DNA of 64,000 bases from an uncultured Clostridium sp. (GTDB lineage: Bacteria; Bacillota; Clostridia; Lachnospirales; Lachnospiraceae): NCBI RefSeq assembly GCF_900547735.1, contig NZ_URHZ01000019.1, positions 12,831 through 76,830 on the forward strand. Reading direction: 5' to 3'. Position numbers and translations under genes: made by a program. Positions 1-8,612 of this stretch are shown here, piece after piece (position 1 is the stretch's first letter; every line of letters begins with the position of its first letter). The notes under the pieces are model-generated. The model searched no databases and was not told where the DNA came from. It was given only the letters and a program-made list of their open reading frames with translations.

Positions 1-71
1 TCCCTGGCCGCCGCAGTCGTGCTTCCGGTGTCGCAGACCGCTATGAATATCTTAATGTGTCTCAAAGTCAT
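1..71 (-). CDS. LysR-family transcriptional regulator, N-terminus only (partial)
   Basis: Reading leftward from the ATG at 71, the first 23 codons give a typical LysR helix-turn-helix start (MTLRHIKIFIAVCDTGS, then TTAAA). The rest lies beyond the window. A GGGGAG ribosome site lies 5 bases upstream of the ATG. The gene is divergent from the M20/DUF3604/NhaC unit that starts at 268, so by the usual LysR arrangement it probably controls that unit through the palindrome at 162-191. The effector-binding domain is not visible, so no ligand can be proposed. Confidence 0.75.
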   Translation of the reverse strand, partial: MTLRHIKIFIAVCDTGSTTAAAR

Positions 72-161
72 AAAATCTCCCCGATCCTTCAGGCTTTCTA
101 AATGCCGGTCCCCATACTGTTAGATGCATATCCTGATTCTATCATATTTCCTCACCAAATT

Positions 162-191
162 AGTATACGGATTCCATATAGTCTGTATACT
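162..191. promoter_or_regulatory. Candidate LysR operator between divergent genes
   Basis: A 30-bp interrupted palindrome has the outer arms AGTATAC (162-168) and GTATACT (185-191), with GGA/TCT next to them. It sits midway between the divergent LysR start (71) and the M20 gene start (268). Palindromes of this spacing at divergent promoters are the usual LysR binding sites; the assignment to this regulator is inference. Confidence 0.45.
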
Positions 192-267
192 TTTATATTA
201 TTTTACATATAGTCCGTCAAGATATACAATATTTCCATAATTCAACACCTTCGGGAAGGAGACACTT

Positions 268-1455
268 ATGGATATCCTGAATCTGGCTTCTGAAGCAGAA
301 AACTATATCATCGGACAGCGCCGGTATTTTCACCGTTTTCCCGAACCGGCCTGGGAAGAGGTGAAGACAACACTGGCAATTGAAAAACAACTGAAAGAGA
401 TCGGTCTGGAACCGATCCGATTTGACGATATTTCGGGCGTTTATGCCTATATTCACGGCAAAAAAGCCGGTAAAGACGCTAAAACCATTCTGCTCCGGGC
501 AGATATAGACGGCGTTTCCGTGCAGGAGAAGACCGGCCTCGATTTTACAAGCGAGAATACTGGTATGATGCACGCCTGCGGACGTGACTGCCACATCGCA
601 ATGCTGCTCGGAGCCGCAAAGCTCTTAAAGGGACTTGAGGATTCACTGACGGGCCATGTAAAACTCTTTTTCCAGGCCGCCGAGGAGAGCGCCCGCGCCT
701 CCCAGGAATATATCAGGCGCGGGTTCCTGCAGGACGTGGATGCCATCTGTGCCGCCCATGTATACGGCGGACTGGAGGCTCCGTTTATCGATATTTCCCC
801 GGGATACAGAATGGCCAGCGCCGACAAGTTTGATATTGAGGTAACGGGCCTTGCCGCACATGGGAGCCTCCCTCATACCGGGAAGGATGCCATTGTCGCC
901 GCGGCGGCTATTATAAACGGCCTCCAGACCTGCGTCTCCAGGGATAACAATCCTCTGAACCCCCTCGTCATCAATATCGGCACTATCCACGGCGGGACAC
1001 AGCGCAATATCATCGCCGGTAAGGTAAAAATGGAAGGCACGGTCCGGATGCACTCCGCCGAGAAGAGGAAACAGCTTGAAAAAACGCTGGAAAAAATAGT
1101 GACGGACACCGCAAAGGCCCTGGGCTGCGAGGCAAAACTGTCTTATCAGTACATGCTGCCCCCTCTGTATAATTCTCCCGAACTGAGCGTCATTGCCAAT
1201 AAGGCGCTTCACAAACTTTTTGGCGGTGAGATCAGAAAAGACGTGCCCCCAATGATGGCCAGCGAGGACTTTGCCTGTCTGACGGAACACATTCCGGGCC
1301 TTTATATCAATATAGGATGCGCCAATAAACGGCTCGGATACACGGAAAATAACTACAGCAGCCGTTTTATGGTGGATGAAAGTATTCTTAAGAACGGAAC
1401 CGCCCTCTGCACGCAGATAGCGGTGGATTACCTGGGCGGCGGGTTACCCGAGTGA
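268..1455 (+). CDS. M20-family amidohydrolase with altered metal site
   Basis: This 395-residue protein is an M20D-type (IAA-amino acid hydrolase/hippuricase-like) amidohydrolase. That family cleaves N-acyl amino acids or aminobenzoyl conjugates with two bound metals. Family landmarks are visible: HACGRDCH at 102-109, the EE pair at 139-140, AAH ending at His164 and SEDF near 332. Compared with the family, the metal ligand His of CGHD is Arg106, and the C-terminal ligand His aligns with Tyr363, so two of five ligands appear changed. AAGGAG precedes the ATG. Its end overlaps the region just before the DUF3604-like gene, and both are followed by NhaC, suggesting one unit under LysR. Activity is uncertain. 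Confidence 0.85.
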   Translation: MDILNLASEAENYIIGQRRYFHRFPEPAWEEVKTTLAIEKQLKEIGLEPIRFDDISGVYAYIHGKKAGKDAKTILLRADIDGVSVQEKTGLDFTSENTGMMHACGRDCHIAMLLGAAKLLKGLEDSLTGHVKLFFQAAEESARASQEYIRRGFLQDVDAICAAHVYGGLEAPFIDISPGYRMASADKFDIEVTGLAAHGSLPHTGKDAIVAAAAIINGLQTCVSRDNNPLNPLVINIGTIHGGTQRNIIAGKVKMEGTVRMHSAEKRKQLEKTLEKIVTDTAKALGCEAKLSYQYMLPPLYNSPELSVIANKALHKLFGGEIRKDVPPMMASEDFACLTEHIPGLYINIGCANKRLGYTENNYSSRFMVDESILKNGTALCTQIAVDYLGGGLPE

Positions 1456-1487
1456 ATGACCGGCTGAAACTACAAGGAGGAAAAAGG

Positions 1488-3584
1488 ATGGCCAGAAGAC
1501 TAAAGTATTTTAATGAAGTTCAGATAATGAGAAACAACATGGAGCAGGTGAAGGACAATAACGGAGCCGTCCGGGTGGAACCGGAGGAAATCACCGTCGG
1601 AGGAAGCGGAACCTTTACCGTAACCTATACGGTTGGGGATGAGCCTATCTATATCGGCGGTGTGCTGCGCTTTACCATTCCGTTCGGCTTTACAAAGCCC
1701 CAGATTGCCATGCCCATCTATCCGGGCTACACCACGGCCGCCGTATCGCGGAAGAATGCTTCGGTTAAAACCTTTATCGTGGAAAATGACTGGTGGAAAA
1801 GAGGCCCCGACCGCTCCAAGACGGAGAATGTCTCCGAACACGTCGGCTCCCATGTCTGGGTCAGGGTGCTGGGCCATGCACTTACAAAAGGGGATCAGGT
1901 GGTTCTCACCTACGGCGACACCTCTTACACCCCTCAGGCCGCCGCCCGGTACTGCCGCACCACCGGACCGGTCCAGTTTGATGTGGCAACCGACCAGAGA
2001 GGAACGCTGGAGGCTCCCTACAGCGGCTATTATCTGACCTCGGATTCTCCCACCGTAATGGTGCATCCCGAAGCGGCCTCCTTTTTTGAGGTGTACATCC
2101 CATCCGACCTGCAGGCGGGAACAGAGGCCGAGTGTACCGTCGCAGCCATAGATTCATACCGCAATCTGGCCGAACACCATACCGGAGAGCTGAGATGCCG
2201 CCTTGAAGATACGGTTATTTATGAAGGGGATTTTGAACCGGATGACTGCGGCATTAAAAAGATAAAATTCACTCCGGATAGAGAGGGCGCCCTGAGGGTA
2301 TACGCGGAAAACCGGGACGGGAGCCTGTTGGGAGAAAGTAATCCCGGGATCTGTTCTGTACAGGCGGGTAACTGTAAGGTAAACGTACTGTCAGGCGCCC
2401 CGGCAAATGAGCCCGCGGGCGGACAGACGAACGGACAGGCCGACAGACCGGCAAATGCTCAGGCGGACGGACAGACGAATGAGCCGGGAAACAGGCCGCT
2501 CCGTCATTTCTGGGGGGATATGCACGGACACACAGGAATCCAGTGGGGCCGCGGAAGCGGCCGCTCCTATTATGAGTACGCGAGAGAAGCGGCTGCCGTT
2601 GATTTCTGTGCGCTGACCGACCCCGATTCCGGCAGATACACGAACAACAACAAAACCGCCCATCTTTCTCTGAGCTGCTACATGACGGACGCACAGTGGA
2701 AAGAGATTCAGGAAATTAATAAGGCATTTTATGAGGAAGGACATTTTGTCCCGATTCTGGGCTATGAGTATCATAACGATGCCCCCAACCCGGAGTTCGG
2801 AGGCGACCGCAATGTCTACTATGAGTCATATGACGAGCCAATCCGCCGCTGTGTCGACGAGGGGAGCTACTGCCCGGAAGAACTCTGGGCGCAGCTTAAG
2901 AACCAGAATGTCAGGGCAATCACGATTCCGCATCATACCGCCAAGAAGGTGATGCTGGGAAGTTTTGAAATCCACGATGAGGAAATTCAGCGTCTGGTGG
3001 AAATCTATTCCTGCTGGGGCAGCTCGGAAGGGGAAGGATGTGAGCGGCCGATCATCGGCGGTTCCGTCTATGAAAACCACTCCGTCCAGTATGCCCTCAG
3101 CAAGGGCTACCGTCTCGGCTTTGTGACCGGCAGCGATACGCACGCGGGTAATCCGGGCTATTCCCACTGGGTATTTTCATCCGAACTGATGAGCTACCGG
3201 GGAGGCCTGACCTGCATCATGGCGGACCGTCTCGACCGGCACAGCCTGTTTGACGCACTGTGGAACCGGAGAGTCTACGCCACGACGGGTGAGCGCATTA
3301 TTCTTGATTTTACGGTAAACGGAGCCATGATGGGGCAGGAAATCAACCTGTCGGAAAATCCGGTCCGCACTCTGTCGGTCCGGGTGACAGGAACCGCCGA
3401 CATCGAATCCGTTGAGATTATTTCAATGGGACATACCGTTTACAGAAAAGAAGGGAGTGGAAGAGAAATCGAATTTAGCTGGCAGGATGGGAACCTGCCC
3501 GAAGCCGGATGGCTTTACTATTACGTTCGAGTATACCAGAAAGATAAGGCCATTGCCTGGTCAAGTCCAATCTGGGTAAGTTGA
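1488..3584 (+). CDS. DUF3604 / PHP-like metal-dependent hydrolase
   Basis: I chose the ATG at 1488 because AAGGAGG lies 7 bases before it; an in-frame GTG at 1452 has no such site. The product is 698 residues with no signal peptide. Residues 1-300 are beta-rich and unassigned. The C-terminal part resembles the DUF3604/PHP-like amidohydrolase group, with likely metal ligands in GDMHGHT (His346, His348), PHH (482-483) and GSDTH (His552). The two parts are joined by a linker of about 35 residues (303-337) made almost only of A, N, G, Q, T, D, P, E and R and built from repeated short DNA units. It lies between the amidohydrolase and NhaC. Substrate unknown. Confidence 0.75.
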   Translation: MARRLKYFNEVQIMRNNMEQVKDNNGAVRVEPEEITVGGSGTFTVTYTVGDEPIYIGGVLRFTIPFGFTKPQIAMPIYPGYTTAAVSRKNASVKTFIVENDWWKRGPDRSKTENVSEHVGSHVWVRVLGHALTKGDQVVLTYGDTSYTPQAAARYCRTTGPVQFDVATDQRGTLEAPYSGYYLTSDSPTVMVHPEAASFFEVYIPSDLQAGTEAECTVAAIDSYRNLAEHHTGELRCRLEDTVIYEGDFEPDDCGIKKIKFTPDREGALRVYAENRDGSLLGESNPGICSVQAGNCKVNVLSGAPANEPAGGQTNGQADRPANAQADGQTNEPGNRPLRHFWGDMHGHTGIQWGRGSGRSYYEYAREAAAVDFCALTDPDSGRYTNNNKTAHLSLSCYMTDAQWKEIQEINKAFYEEGHFVPILGYEYHNDAPNPEFGGDRNVYYESYDEPIRRCVDEGSYCPEELWAQLKNQNVRAITIPHHTAKKVMLGSFEIHDEEIQRLVEIYSCWGSSEGEGCERPIIGGSVYENHSVQYALSKGYRLGFVTGSDTHAGNPGYSHWVFSSELMSYRGGLTCIMADRLDRHSLFDALWNRRVYATTGERIILDFTVNGAMMGQEINLSENPVRTLSVRVTGTADIESVEIISMGHTVYRKEGSGREIEFSWQDGNLPEAGWLYYYVRVYQKDKAIAWSSPIWVS

Positions 3585-3599
3585 TAAGGGGGAAATACA

Positions 3600-5036
3600 A
3601 TGGAAAGTGAGAAAAGGAAAAGAACAAGTCAGAAAGAAGAAAGAAAAGAGTTACCTGCGTCCAGGTCGTTAATCATCTTATTAGTGTCCCTGGGAATCCT
3701 GTTGTACTGTGTTGCCATCTTAAAGGCAAATCCCGGCGTCAGCCTGATTCTTTCGGCGCTGTCGGCCGTCTATCTGGGCATGGCCTTCGGCTGTCCCTGG
3801 AAACAGTTTGAAAATGACATTGGAGACACGTTTAAAACCATGTTCATGGGAATGCTGATCATGATGTTCGTAGGAATTCTCATTGGTTCCTGGATGATCT
3901 CCGGCACCGTTCCGCTAATGATGTATTACGGCCTCAAACTGCTCCCGGCTCCCATTTTTCTGGTTGCCAGTTGTCTTCTCTGCTGCCTGATGTCACTGAT
4001 GACCGGAACCTCATGGGGTACGATGGGAACGGTAGGCGTAGCGCTGATCGGTGTGGCCGAGGGCCTTGGGATCCCGGTGGCTTATGCGGCCGGTTCCATC
4101 GTGGTGGGCGCCATCTTCGGGGACAAGCTCTCTCCGCTTTCGGACACGACGATTATGGCTCCCTACGTCTCGGGCGTAGACATTATCGACCATATAAAGT
4201 CCATGCTCTATACGACCATCCCCTGCCTGATTATCTCCCTGATCCTCTATGCGGTGCTGGGGATGAAGTTCCAGGGCGGTCACATTGACAGTGAAGCTTA
4301 TACTCAGATTTTAACGACACTGCAGGGTACTTTTACCTTAAATCCAATCCTTTTGCTCCCTCCGGTCGTCGTGCTGGTCCTCATCTTCCTGAGGAAACCG
4401 ACGATTCCCGTCTTCGGAATCGGAATTCTCCTTGCGGCGATACTTGCCGTCACCGTACAGGGGAAGGGAATCAAGGAAGTGCTGACCGCCCTCACAAGCG
4501 GGCTCGGCATGTCAACCGGAGTTGCCCTGGTGGACTCGATGATTAACCGCGGCGGCCTCCTGAGCATGATGCCGTCGGTAGCCCTGATTATCGGAGCGGC
4601 AGTGTTCAGCTCCGCCCTGAAGGCCGCCAATGTATTCCAGATGTTCCTCGACGCCATCCAGAAATACGCCACCGGACGCAAATCGCTGCTGGGCTTCAGC
4701 TACCTCCTTCACCTGATCCTGGCATCCTTCACCGGCGTATACCTGGTAACCTTTTCCATCGTCGGACCGATACTGGGGCCGATGTTTGATAAATACGACC
4801 TGCACAGAAAGAACCTCTCCCGGATGCTGGAAGACACCGGAACCGCGTTCTCCCCGATCGTGCCATGGAGCAATATCTCCATCTTCATACTGGGCACATT
4901 GGGCGTCAGCTCCTTCCAGTACGTTTTATATGCGCCGATTACCTATCTGGGGGTTGTATTTGCGGCTATCTACATATTTACGGGATTCGGGATATTTAAC
5001 AGTAAGGGGGAGATGCTGATTAAGGAGAGAAAATGA
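3600..5036 (+). CDS. NhaC-family Na+/H+ antiporter or related organic-ion exchanger
   Basis: This 478-residue integral membrane protein has a basic, soluble N-terminus of about 22 residues followed by a long series of hydrophobic segments. The region GTSWGTMGTVGVALIG and the segment GDKLSPLSDTT are characteristic of the NhaC ion transporter superfamily (NhaC and MleN, the malate/lactate antiporter). It starts 15 bases after the DUF3604-like gene with GGGGGAAA before the ATG, so the two are co-transcribed. Since the neighbours are hydrolases, transport of an organic anion coupled to Na+/H+ is as likely as simple pH homeostasis. Confidence 0.85.
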   Translation: MESEKRKRTSQKEERKELPASRSLIILLVSLGILLYCVAILKANPGVSLILSALSAVYLGMAFGCPWKQFENDIGDTFKTMFMGMLIMMFVGILIGSWMISGTVPLMMYYGLKLLPAPIFLVASCLLCCLMSLMTGTSWGTMGTVGVALIGVAEGLGIPVAYAAGSIVVGAIFGDKLSPLSDTTIMAPYVSGVDIIDHIKSMLYTTIPCLIISLILYAVLGMKFQGGHIDSEAYTQILTTLQGTFTLNPILLLPPVVVLVLIFLRKPTIPVFGIGILLAAILAVTVQGKGIKEVLTALTSGLGMSTGVALVDSMINRGGLLSMMPSVALIIGAAVFSSALKAANVFQMFLDAIQKYATGRKSLLGFSYLLHLILASFTGVYLVTFSIVGPILGPMFDKYDLHRKNLSRMLEDTGTAFSPIVPWSNISIFILGTLGVSSFQYVLYAPITYLGVVFAAIYIFTGFGIFNSKGEMLIKERK

Positions 5037-5162
5037 CGGCCTGTATGGGGCGGCATGATCGGCAGCGGTGGGAACTTCTCTTAAAAATGCGGTATCTGCG
5101 TGTTCGATTTCCCTCTACCTGCAGAGTAGGCGGTTTGTTTTTACTGTGACACAAAGAGATTA

Positions 5163-5191
5163 GCCGGATAGCATACCGTTTGCTATCCGGC
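5163..5191 (+). terminator. Stem-loop after the NhaC gene
   Basis: GCCGGATAGC (5163-5172) and GCTATCCGGC (5182-5191) form a perfect 10-bp stem with a 9-base loop, about 125 bases after the NhaC stop. Only a short interrupted T-run (CATTTTGCTTTG) follows, so it is a plausible but not perfect intrinsic terminator. Confidence 0.6.
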
Positions 5192-5226
5192 CATTTTGCT
5201 TTGCTTATTTGGTAGCAGGGAGCCAT

Positions 5227-5346
5227 TCAGACACCACTGAATTCAATCTTTTTCTTTTGGAAGTACGCAGATGTCTTTTCAAAAGTCAATTGTTGGTTGA
5301 TAGCCCGAGCATCTTCGTAGCTGTCGCCACTTGTTTCCTTTATCAT
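5227..5346 (-). pseudogene. Probable remnant of an AlbA_2-type ATP-binding / putative transcriptional regulator
   Basis: A 39-codon open stretch (ATG at 5344-5346, stop at 5227-5229) reads MIKETSGDSYEDARAINQQ and continues LTFEKTSAYFQKKKIEFSGV. This resembles an internal segment of AlbA_2-domain (COG2865-like) ATP-binding proteins that are common in Lachnospiraceae. The frame is closed on both sides and no other part of such a gene is nearby, so I read it as a decayed fragment. The resemblance is from memory, hence modest confidence. Confidence 0.35.
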
Positions 5347-5531
5347 GTTCAGAATTGCCGCTTGTGATTATCAGTTAGCCCCTCGTTAATAATTTTGCTA
5401 ATAATTATTAGCAAGCAATAATCAGTAAGATATCAATAGAAACTTTTGTTGTATTTTCAAAAGTTCACCCCTATCACTTTTCCTCCTCACCGATGTTCTC
5501 CCCTGCCTGGACACAGGAATGCGCCTGTCGT
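5347..5531. other. Intergenic stretch with a 20-bp perfect palindrome
   Basis: This AT-rich gap lies between the decayed fragment and the deacylase stop. It contains the perfect palindrome TTGCTAATAATTATTAGCAA at 5395-5414. I see no gene and no clear intrinsic terminator for the operon that ends at 5532; the palindrome could serve as a weak bidirectional terminator or a protein site. Confidence 0.4.
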
Positions 5532-7151
5532 TTATCTGATTACCTCTTTTCCTTTTTTCCTGAGCACCACGCCGTTTCTTCTTCCGGTGTGTTTTCCCTT
5601 TTCAACGGCCAGCTCGCCGCCGACAATAACATATTCAATTCCCTCCGGATACTGTACCGGATCGACGAAGGTTCCCTTATCGATGACCGTCTCCGGATTG
5701 AAGATACAGAGATCGGCCTGACAGCCCTCCTTCACCTCTCCCCTGCCTGTCATGTTGAAGGTCGTAGCGGGTTTCTTCGTCATCTTATAAACGGCTTCCT
5801 CCAGCGTCAGGGCTTTTTCTTCCCTCACGTATTTTCCGAGGATTCTCGGGAATGCGCCGTATACACGCGGATGCGGTTTCCCGCCTAACAGGCCGTCGGT
5901 GCATGCGTTCATCTCGGGACGTTTCATAATGCGGATTACGTGCTCCTCGGTCCCGTAGAAATCCACCATGCCCACGGCATTTTCCTCTTCATAGAGGAGG
6001 TCGAAGGTGGCGTCATACGGATCTTTCCCCCTCAGCGTTCCGAGTTCAACCAGGTTAAGGCCGATGGCGTCTTTGTTCTTATCCGTCTTAACACTGGTAA
6101 CAAAGATTTGATCCAGGCCCGCAAATTCCACGAAGTTATCCCAGCCCGGGATGCCGTGTTCGATATCGTAGACCATCTTTTTTCTCAGCTCCGGATCCGC
6201 CAGACGCTCCAACACCTTGTCTGTTCCGCCGTCGTGCACCCACGGCGGGAGAATAACTCCCAGCATCGTGCTGCCCGCCACATAAGGATACTGGTCGAAG
6301 GATACGCGGATTCCCTCTTTTTTGGCTTCTTCCAGAAGTTCAATCACCTTGTCGACTTTATCCCAGTTCTTCTTTCCGCAGACCTTAAAATGGGAATAGT
6401 GGATTTTCACGCCGGACTCGCGGCCGATTTTAATAACCTCTTCCATGGAGTCCAGGATTGTGTCCGCCTCGCTTCTCTGGTGAATGACGAAAAGTCCGTC
6501 GTACTCCGCAACCACCTTGCACATCTCGATTATTTCCTTAGACTCGGAATAAGCGCACGGCATGTAAATGAGTCCTGTGGAAAGTCCTACGGCTCCCGCC
6601 TCCATTTCCCGTCTGGTGATGGCGCACATTTTTTCAAGCTCCTCATCGTTTGGAAGACGGTTCTCAAGGCCCATGGCCTCCATTCTGATATTGCCGTGAG
6701 GCACGAGATAACATTCATTGAGCCCCGGTTTCACCTCGTCAATCATCTTCAGATAATTTTCCGTTGTCTCATAATTCCAGTCAATCTGGTCACTGTCTCC
6801 GTCCAGGCCGGCCAGGTTCTTTCTCCAGGGGCTGATGTACTCCTTGGGAAGCGGGGCCATGGAAATTCCATCCTGTCCCAGGATTTCCGTTGTAATACCC
6901 TGCATGACCTTGGGGGCAACCTCAGGTTCTACCAGCACCCGGAGGTCACTGTGGCTGTGAGTATCAATAAAGCCCGGAGCCACGACAAGCCCCTCCGCGT
7001 CAATCACCTGCGCCCCTTCGGCCCCAGCCGACGCTGCGTCGATTGTCGGCGCTATTTTCTCAATTATTCCATCATTTAATAAAACATCCGCTTTATATCC
7101 CGGATTTCCGCTTCCGTCAGCGATGAATCCGTTCTTAATCAGTTTTTTCAC
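5532..7151 (-). CDS. N-acyl-D-amino-acid deacylase-family amidohydrolase
   Basis: The product is 539 residues from the GTG at 7151, which has GAGG 8 bases upstream; a GTG at 7160 is also in frame. It is a TIM-barrel amidohydrolase of the D-aminoacylase/dihydroorotase type. N-terminal metal ligands appear as THSHSD (His65, His67), with further conserved segments HQRSEAD, IHYSHFK and, near the C-terminus, KPATTFNMTGRGEV. The usual Cys ligand position of D-aminoacylase (GNCG) reads GQDG here, as in a recognised subgroup. It is the last gene of the dpaL-ygeY-hydA-NCS1 operon (26-36 bases after the permease). It probably removes acyl or carbamoyl groups from D-amino acid-like intermediates; substrate unproven. 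Confidence 0.8.
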   Translation of the reverse strand: MKKLIKNGFIADGSGNPGYKADVLLNDGIIEKIAPTIDAASAGAEGAQVIDAEGLVVAPGFIDTHSHSDLRVLVEPEVAPKVMQGITTEILGQDGISMAPLPKEYISPWRKNLAGLDGDSDQIDWNYETTENYLKMIDEVKPGLNECYLVPHGNIRMEAMGLENRLPNDEELEKMCAITRREMEAGAVGLSTGLIYMPCAYSESKEIIEMCKVVAEYDGLFVIHQRSEADTILDSMEEVIKIGRESGVKIHYSHFKVCGKKNWDKVDKVIELLEEAKKEGIRVSFDQYPYVAGSTMLGVILPPWVHDGGTDKVLERLADPELRKKMVYDIEHGIPGWDNFVEFAGLDQIFVTSVKTDKNKDAIGLNLVELGTLRGKDPYDATFDLLYEEENAVGMVDFYGTEEHVIRIMKRPEMNACTDGLLGGKPHPRVYGAFPRILGKYVREEKALTLEEAVYKMTKKPATTFNMTGRGEVKEGCQADLCIFNPETVIDKGTFVDPVQYPEGIEYVIVGGELAVEKGKHTGRRNGVVLRKKGKEVIR

Positions 7152-7186
7152 TGTTCTCACCTCTGTTTTTTCATGGTTTCCATCAT

Positions 7187-8584
7187 CTAATCCTGGAATG
7201 GGATATCCTGTCCTAATTTCTGGTCATATTTCTTCAGGGTAAAATTCTTCATCAGCACCACATAAATTACCACGCTGATGGCAAGGCCTGCAAAGAAGGA
7301 GTAGTCTCCCGCCAGCAGTGACAGGCCGAAGGAAAGGATCATGGTTACCACCGAACTCATATTGAAACCGCTTGTATAATGGTACTGTCCGCCTACATTG
7401 TAAAGGTCGTCCACGTTAATTGTACATTTACGTACCAGGAAATAGTCTGCCAGCATGATACCGATAATCGGCCCTAAAAGTGTCGAGAAATTCGACTGGA
7501 TTACGACCAGAAAGTCTCCGCCCTGCTGTTTCCACGGCATCATCAGAAGACCGATCACGCCCGAGATAATTGTTGTCATCCAGAATTTCATTTTCGGGAA
7601 AATATTCAGCAGGATATATGCCGGAGGCATCAGGTTGGCCGCCGTATTGGTTGACCACTGTGCAAATGCAATGGCAATGAAACAGAACACAAGCACCAGC
7701 ATATTGTTGGAGAACAGGCTGTAAACCACGTTGTTTAAATCCCACTCATGTGTGTAGATACCTGCCGCCATGCCAACCATCATGGCGATGATTCCGACTG
7801 CCATAAGGCCGACAAGCTGTCCCACGATGGCATTCTTGTTACGTTTTATAAGCCCTTCATTCTTATAGTTGTCACTGCGTCTGATCTGTCTTGCAAGGTC
7901 GGGGCCGTTAAGCGCCATGGTAATCCATCCGCCTGCGATACCGGAAATGGCAAATGCCATGGAATAGTTGCCCGCCGCTTTGACACCCATGATATCGGGG
8001 ATGGACACCCCGTATTTGTTACATACGGTGACTACGATGGCGGCAAACATGATGCCCAGCATCGGAACCGCGATCCAGTCGAATTTAGCCATGGCCTCCA
8101 TGCCGAAGAGGGCATTGACAATCTGGAATGCAGCAAAGAGAATCAGCATCAGGGTAACATTGTTAAAGGACGGGAACATGATTCCCATTATCATGTTGAG
8201 AGCGTTTGCCCCTACCCATGTCTGGAATCCGAACCAGTAAAAACAAGGGACACACCGGACAAGTCCCGCAAAGAAGGAACCCTTGTATCCAAATGCGGCT
8301 CTGCTGTATACGGCAAACGGAACGCCGTATTTTGTTCCGATATCTCCGGCCAGAACGGTCAGAACCGTAACAAGGCCGTAGCCGAGGAAAACTACCAGGA
8401 CCAGCATCCAGGGGGAGAGCCCGTCTCCACCGTTGAAATACTGTGCGCCTAAACTGAATGCTACAATATTAATCGTCATACCTGCCCAAAGAATCGTATA
8501 ATCCCACAGGGACAGGGTTCTCTCGCTGTCTTTTGTCGGGAGCAGTTCCGGGCTCCTTAAACTCTGTGACTTTTCGTTCTGCAT
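7187..8584 (-). CDS. NCS1-family nucleobase/hydantoin:cation symporter
   Basis: This 465-residue membrane protein starts at the ATG at 8584 (GGAGG 10 bases upstream) rather than an upstream in-frame start. It has about 12 hydrophobic segments and the NCS1 pattern: an N-terminal SLWDYTILWAG segment, a GTKYGVPFAVYSRAAFG segment, a GADA-like QTWVGANALN region, and LADYFLVRK near the C-terminus. NCS1 proteins import purines, pyrimidines, allantoin or hydantoins with Na+ or H+. It lies between the dihydropyrimidinase-like and deacylase-like genes, so the operon's substrate is probably a cyclic ureide or a nucleobase-related compound. Confidence 0.88.
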   Translation of the reverse strand: MQNEKSQSLRSPELLPTKDSERTLSLWDYTILWAGMTINIVAFSLGAQYFNGGDGLSPWMLVLVVFLGYGLVTVLTVLAGDIGTKYGVPFAVYSRAAFGYKGSFFAGLVRCVPCFYWFGFQTWVGANALNMIMGIMFPSFNNVTLMLILFAAFQIVNALFGMEAMAKFDWIAVPMLGIMFAAIVVTVCNKYGVSIPDIMGVKAAGNYSMAFAISGIAGGWITMALNGPDLARQIRRSDNYKNEGLIKRNKNAIVGQLVGLMAVGIIAMMVGMAAGIYTHEWDLNNVVYSLFSNNMLVLVFCFIAIAFAQWSTNTAANLMPPAYILLNIFPKMKFWMTTIISGVIGLLMMPWKQQGGDFLVVIQSNFSTLLGPIIGIMLADYFLVRKCTINVDDLYNVGGQYHYTSGFNMSSVVTMILSFGLSLLAGDYSFFAGLAISVVIYVVLMKNFTLKKYDQKLGQDIPFQD

Positions 8585-8612
8585 AAGAAAATAACCTCCA
8601 CCCATTATTGTT

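Noticed and set aside
5940..7079. Long plus-strand open frame of 379 codons
   Set aside because: It is fully antisense to the conserved deacylase-family gene, has no recognisable domain or ribosome site, and has the His-rich composition typical of shadow frames.
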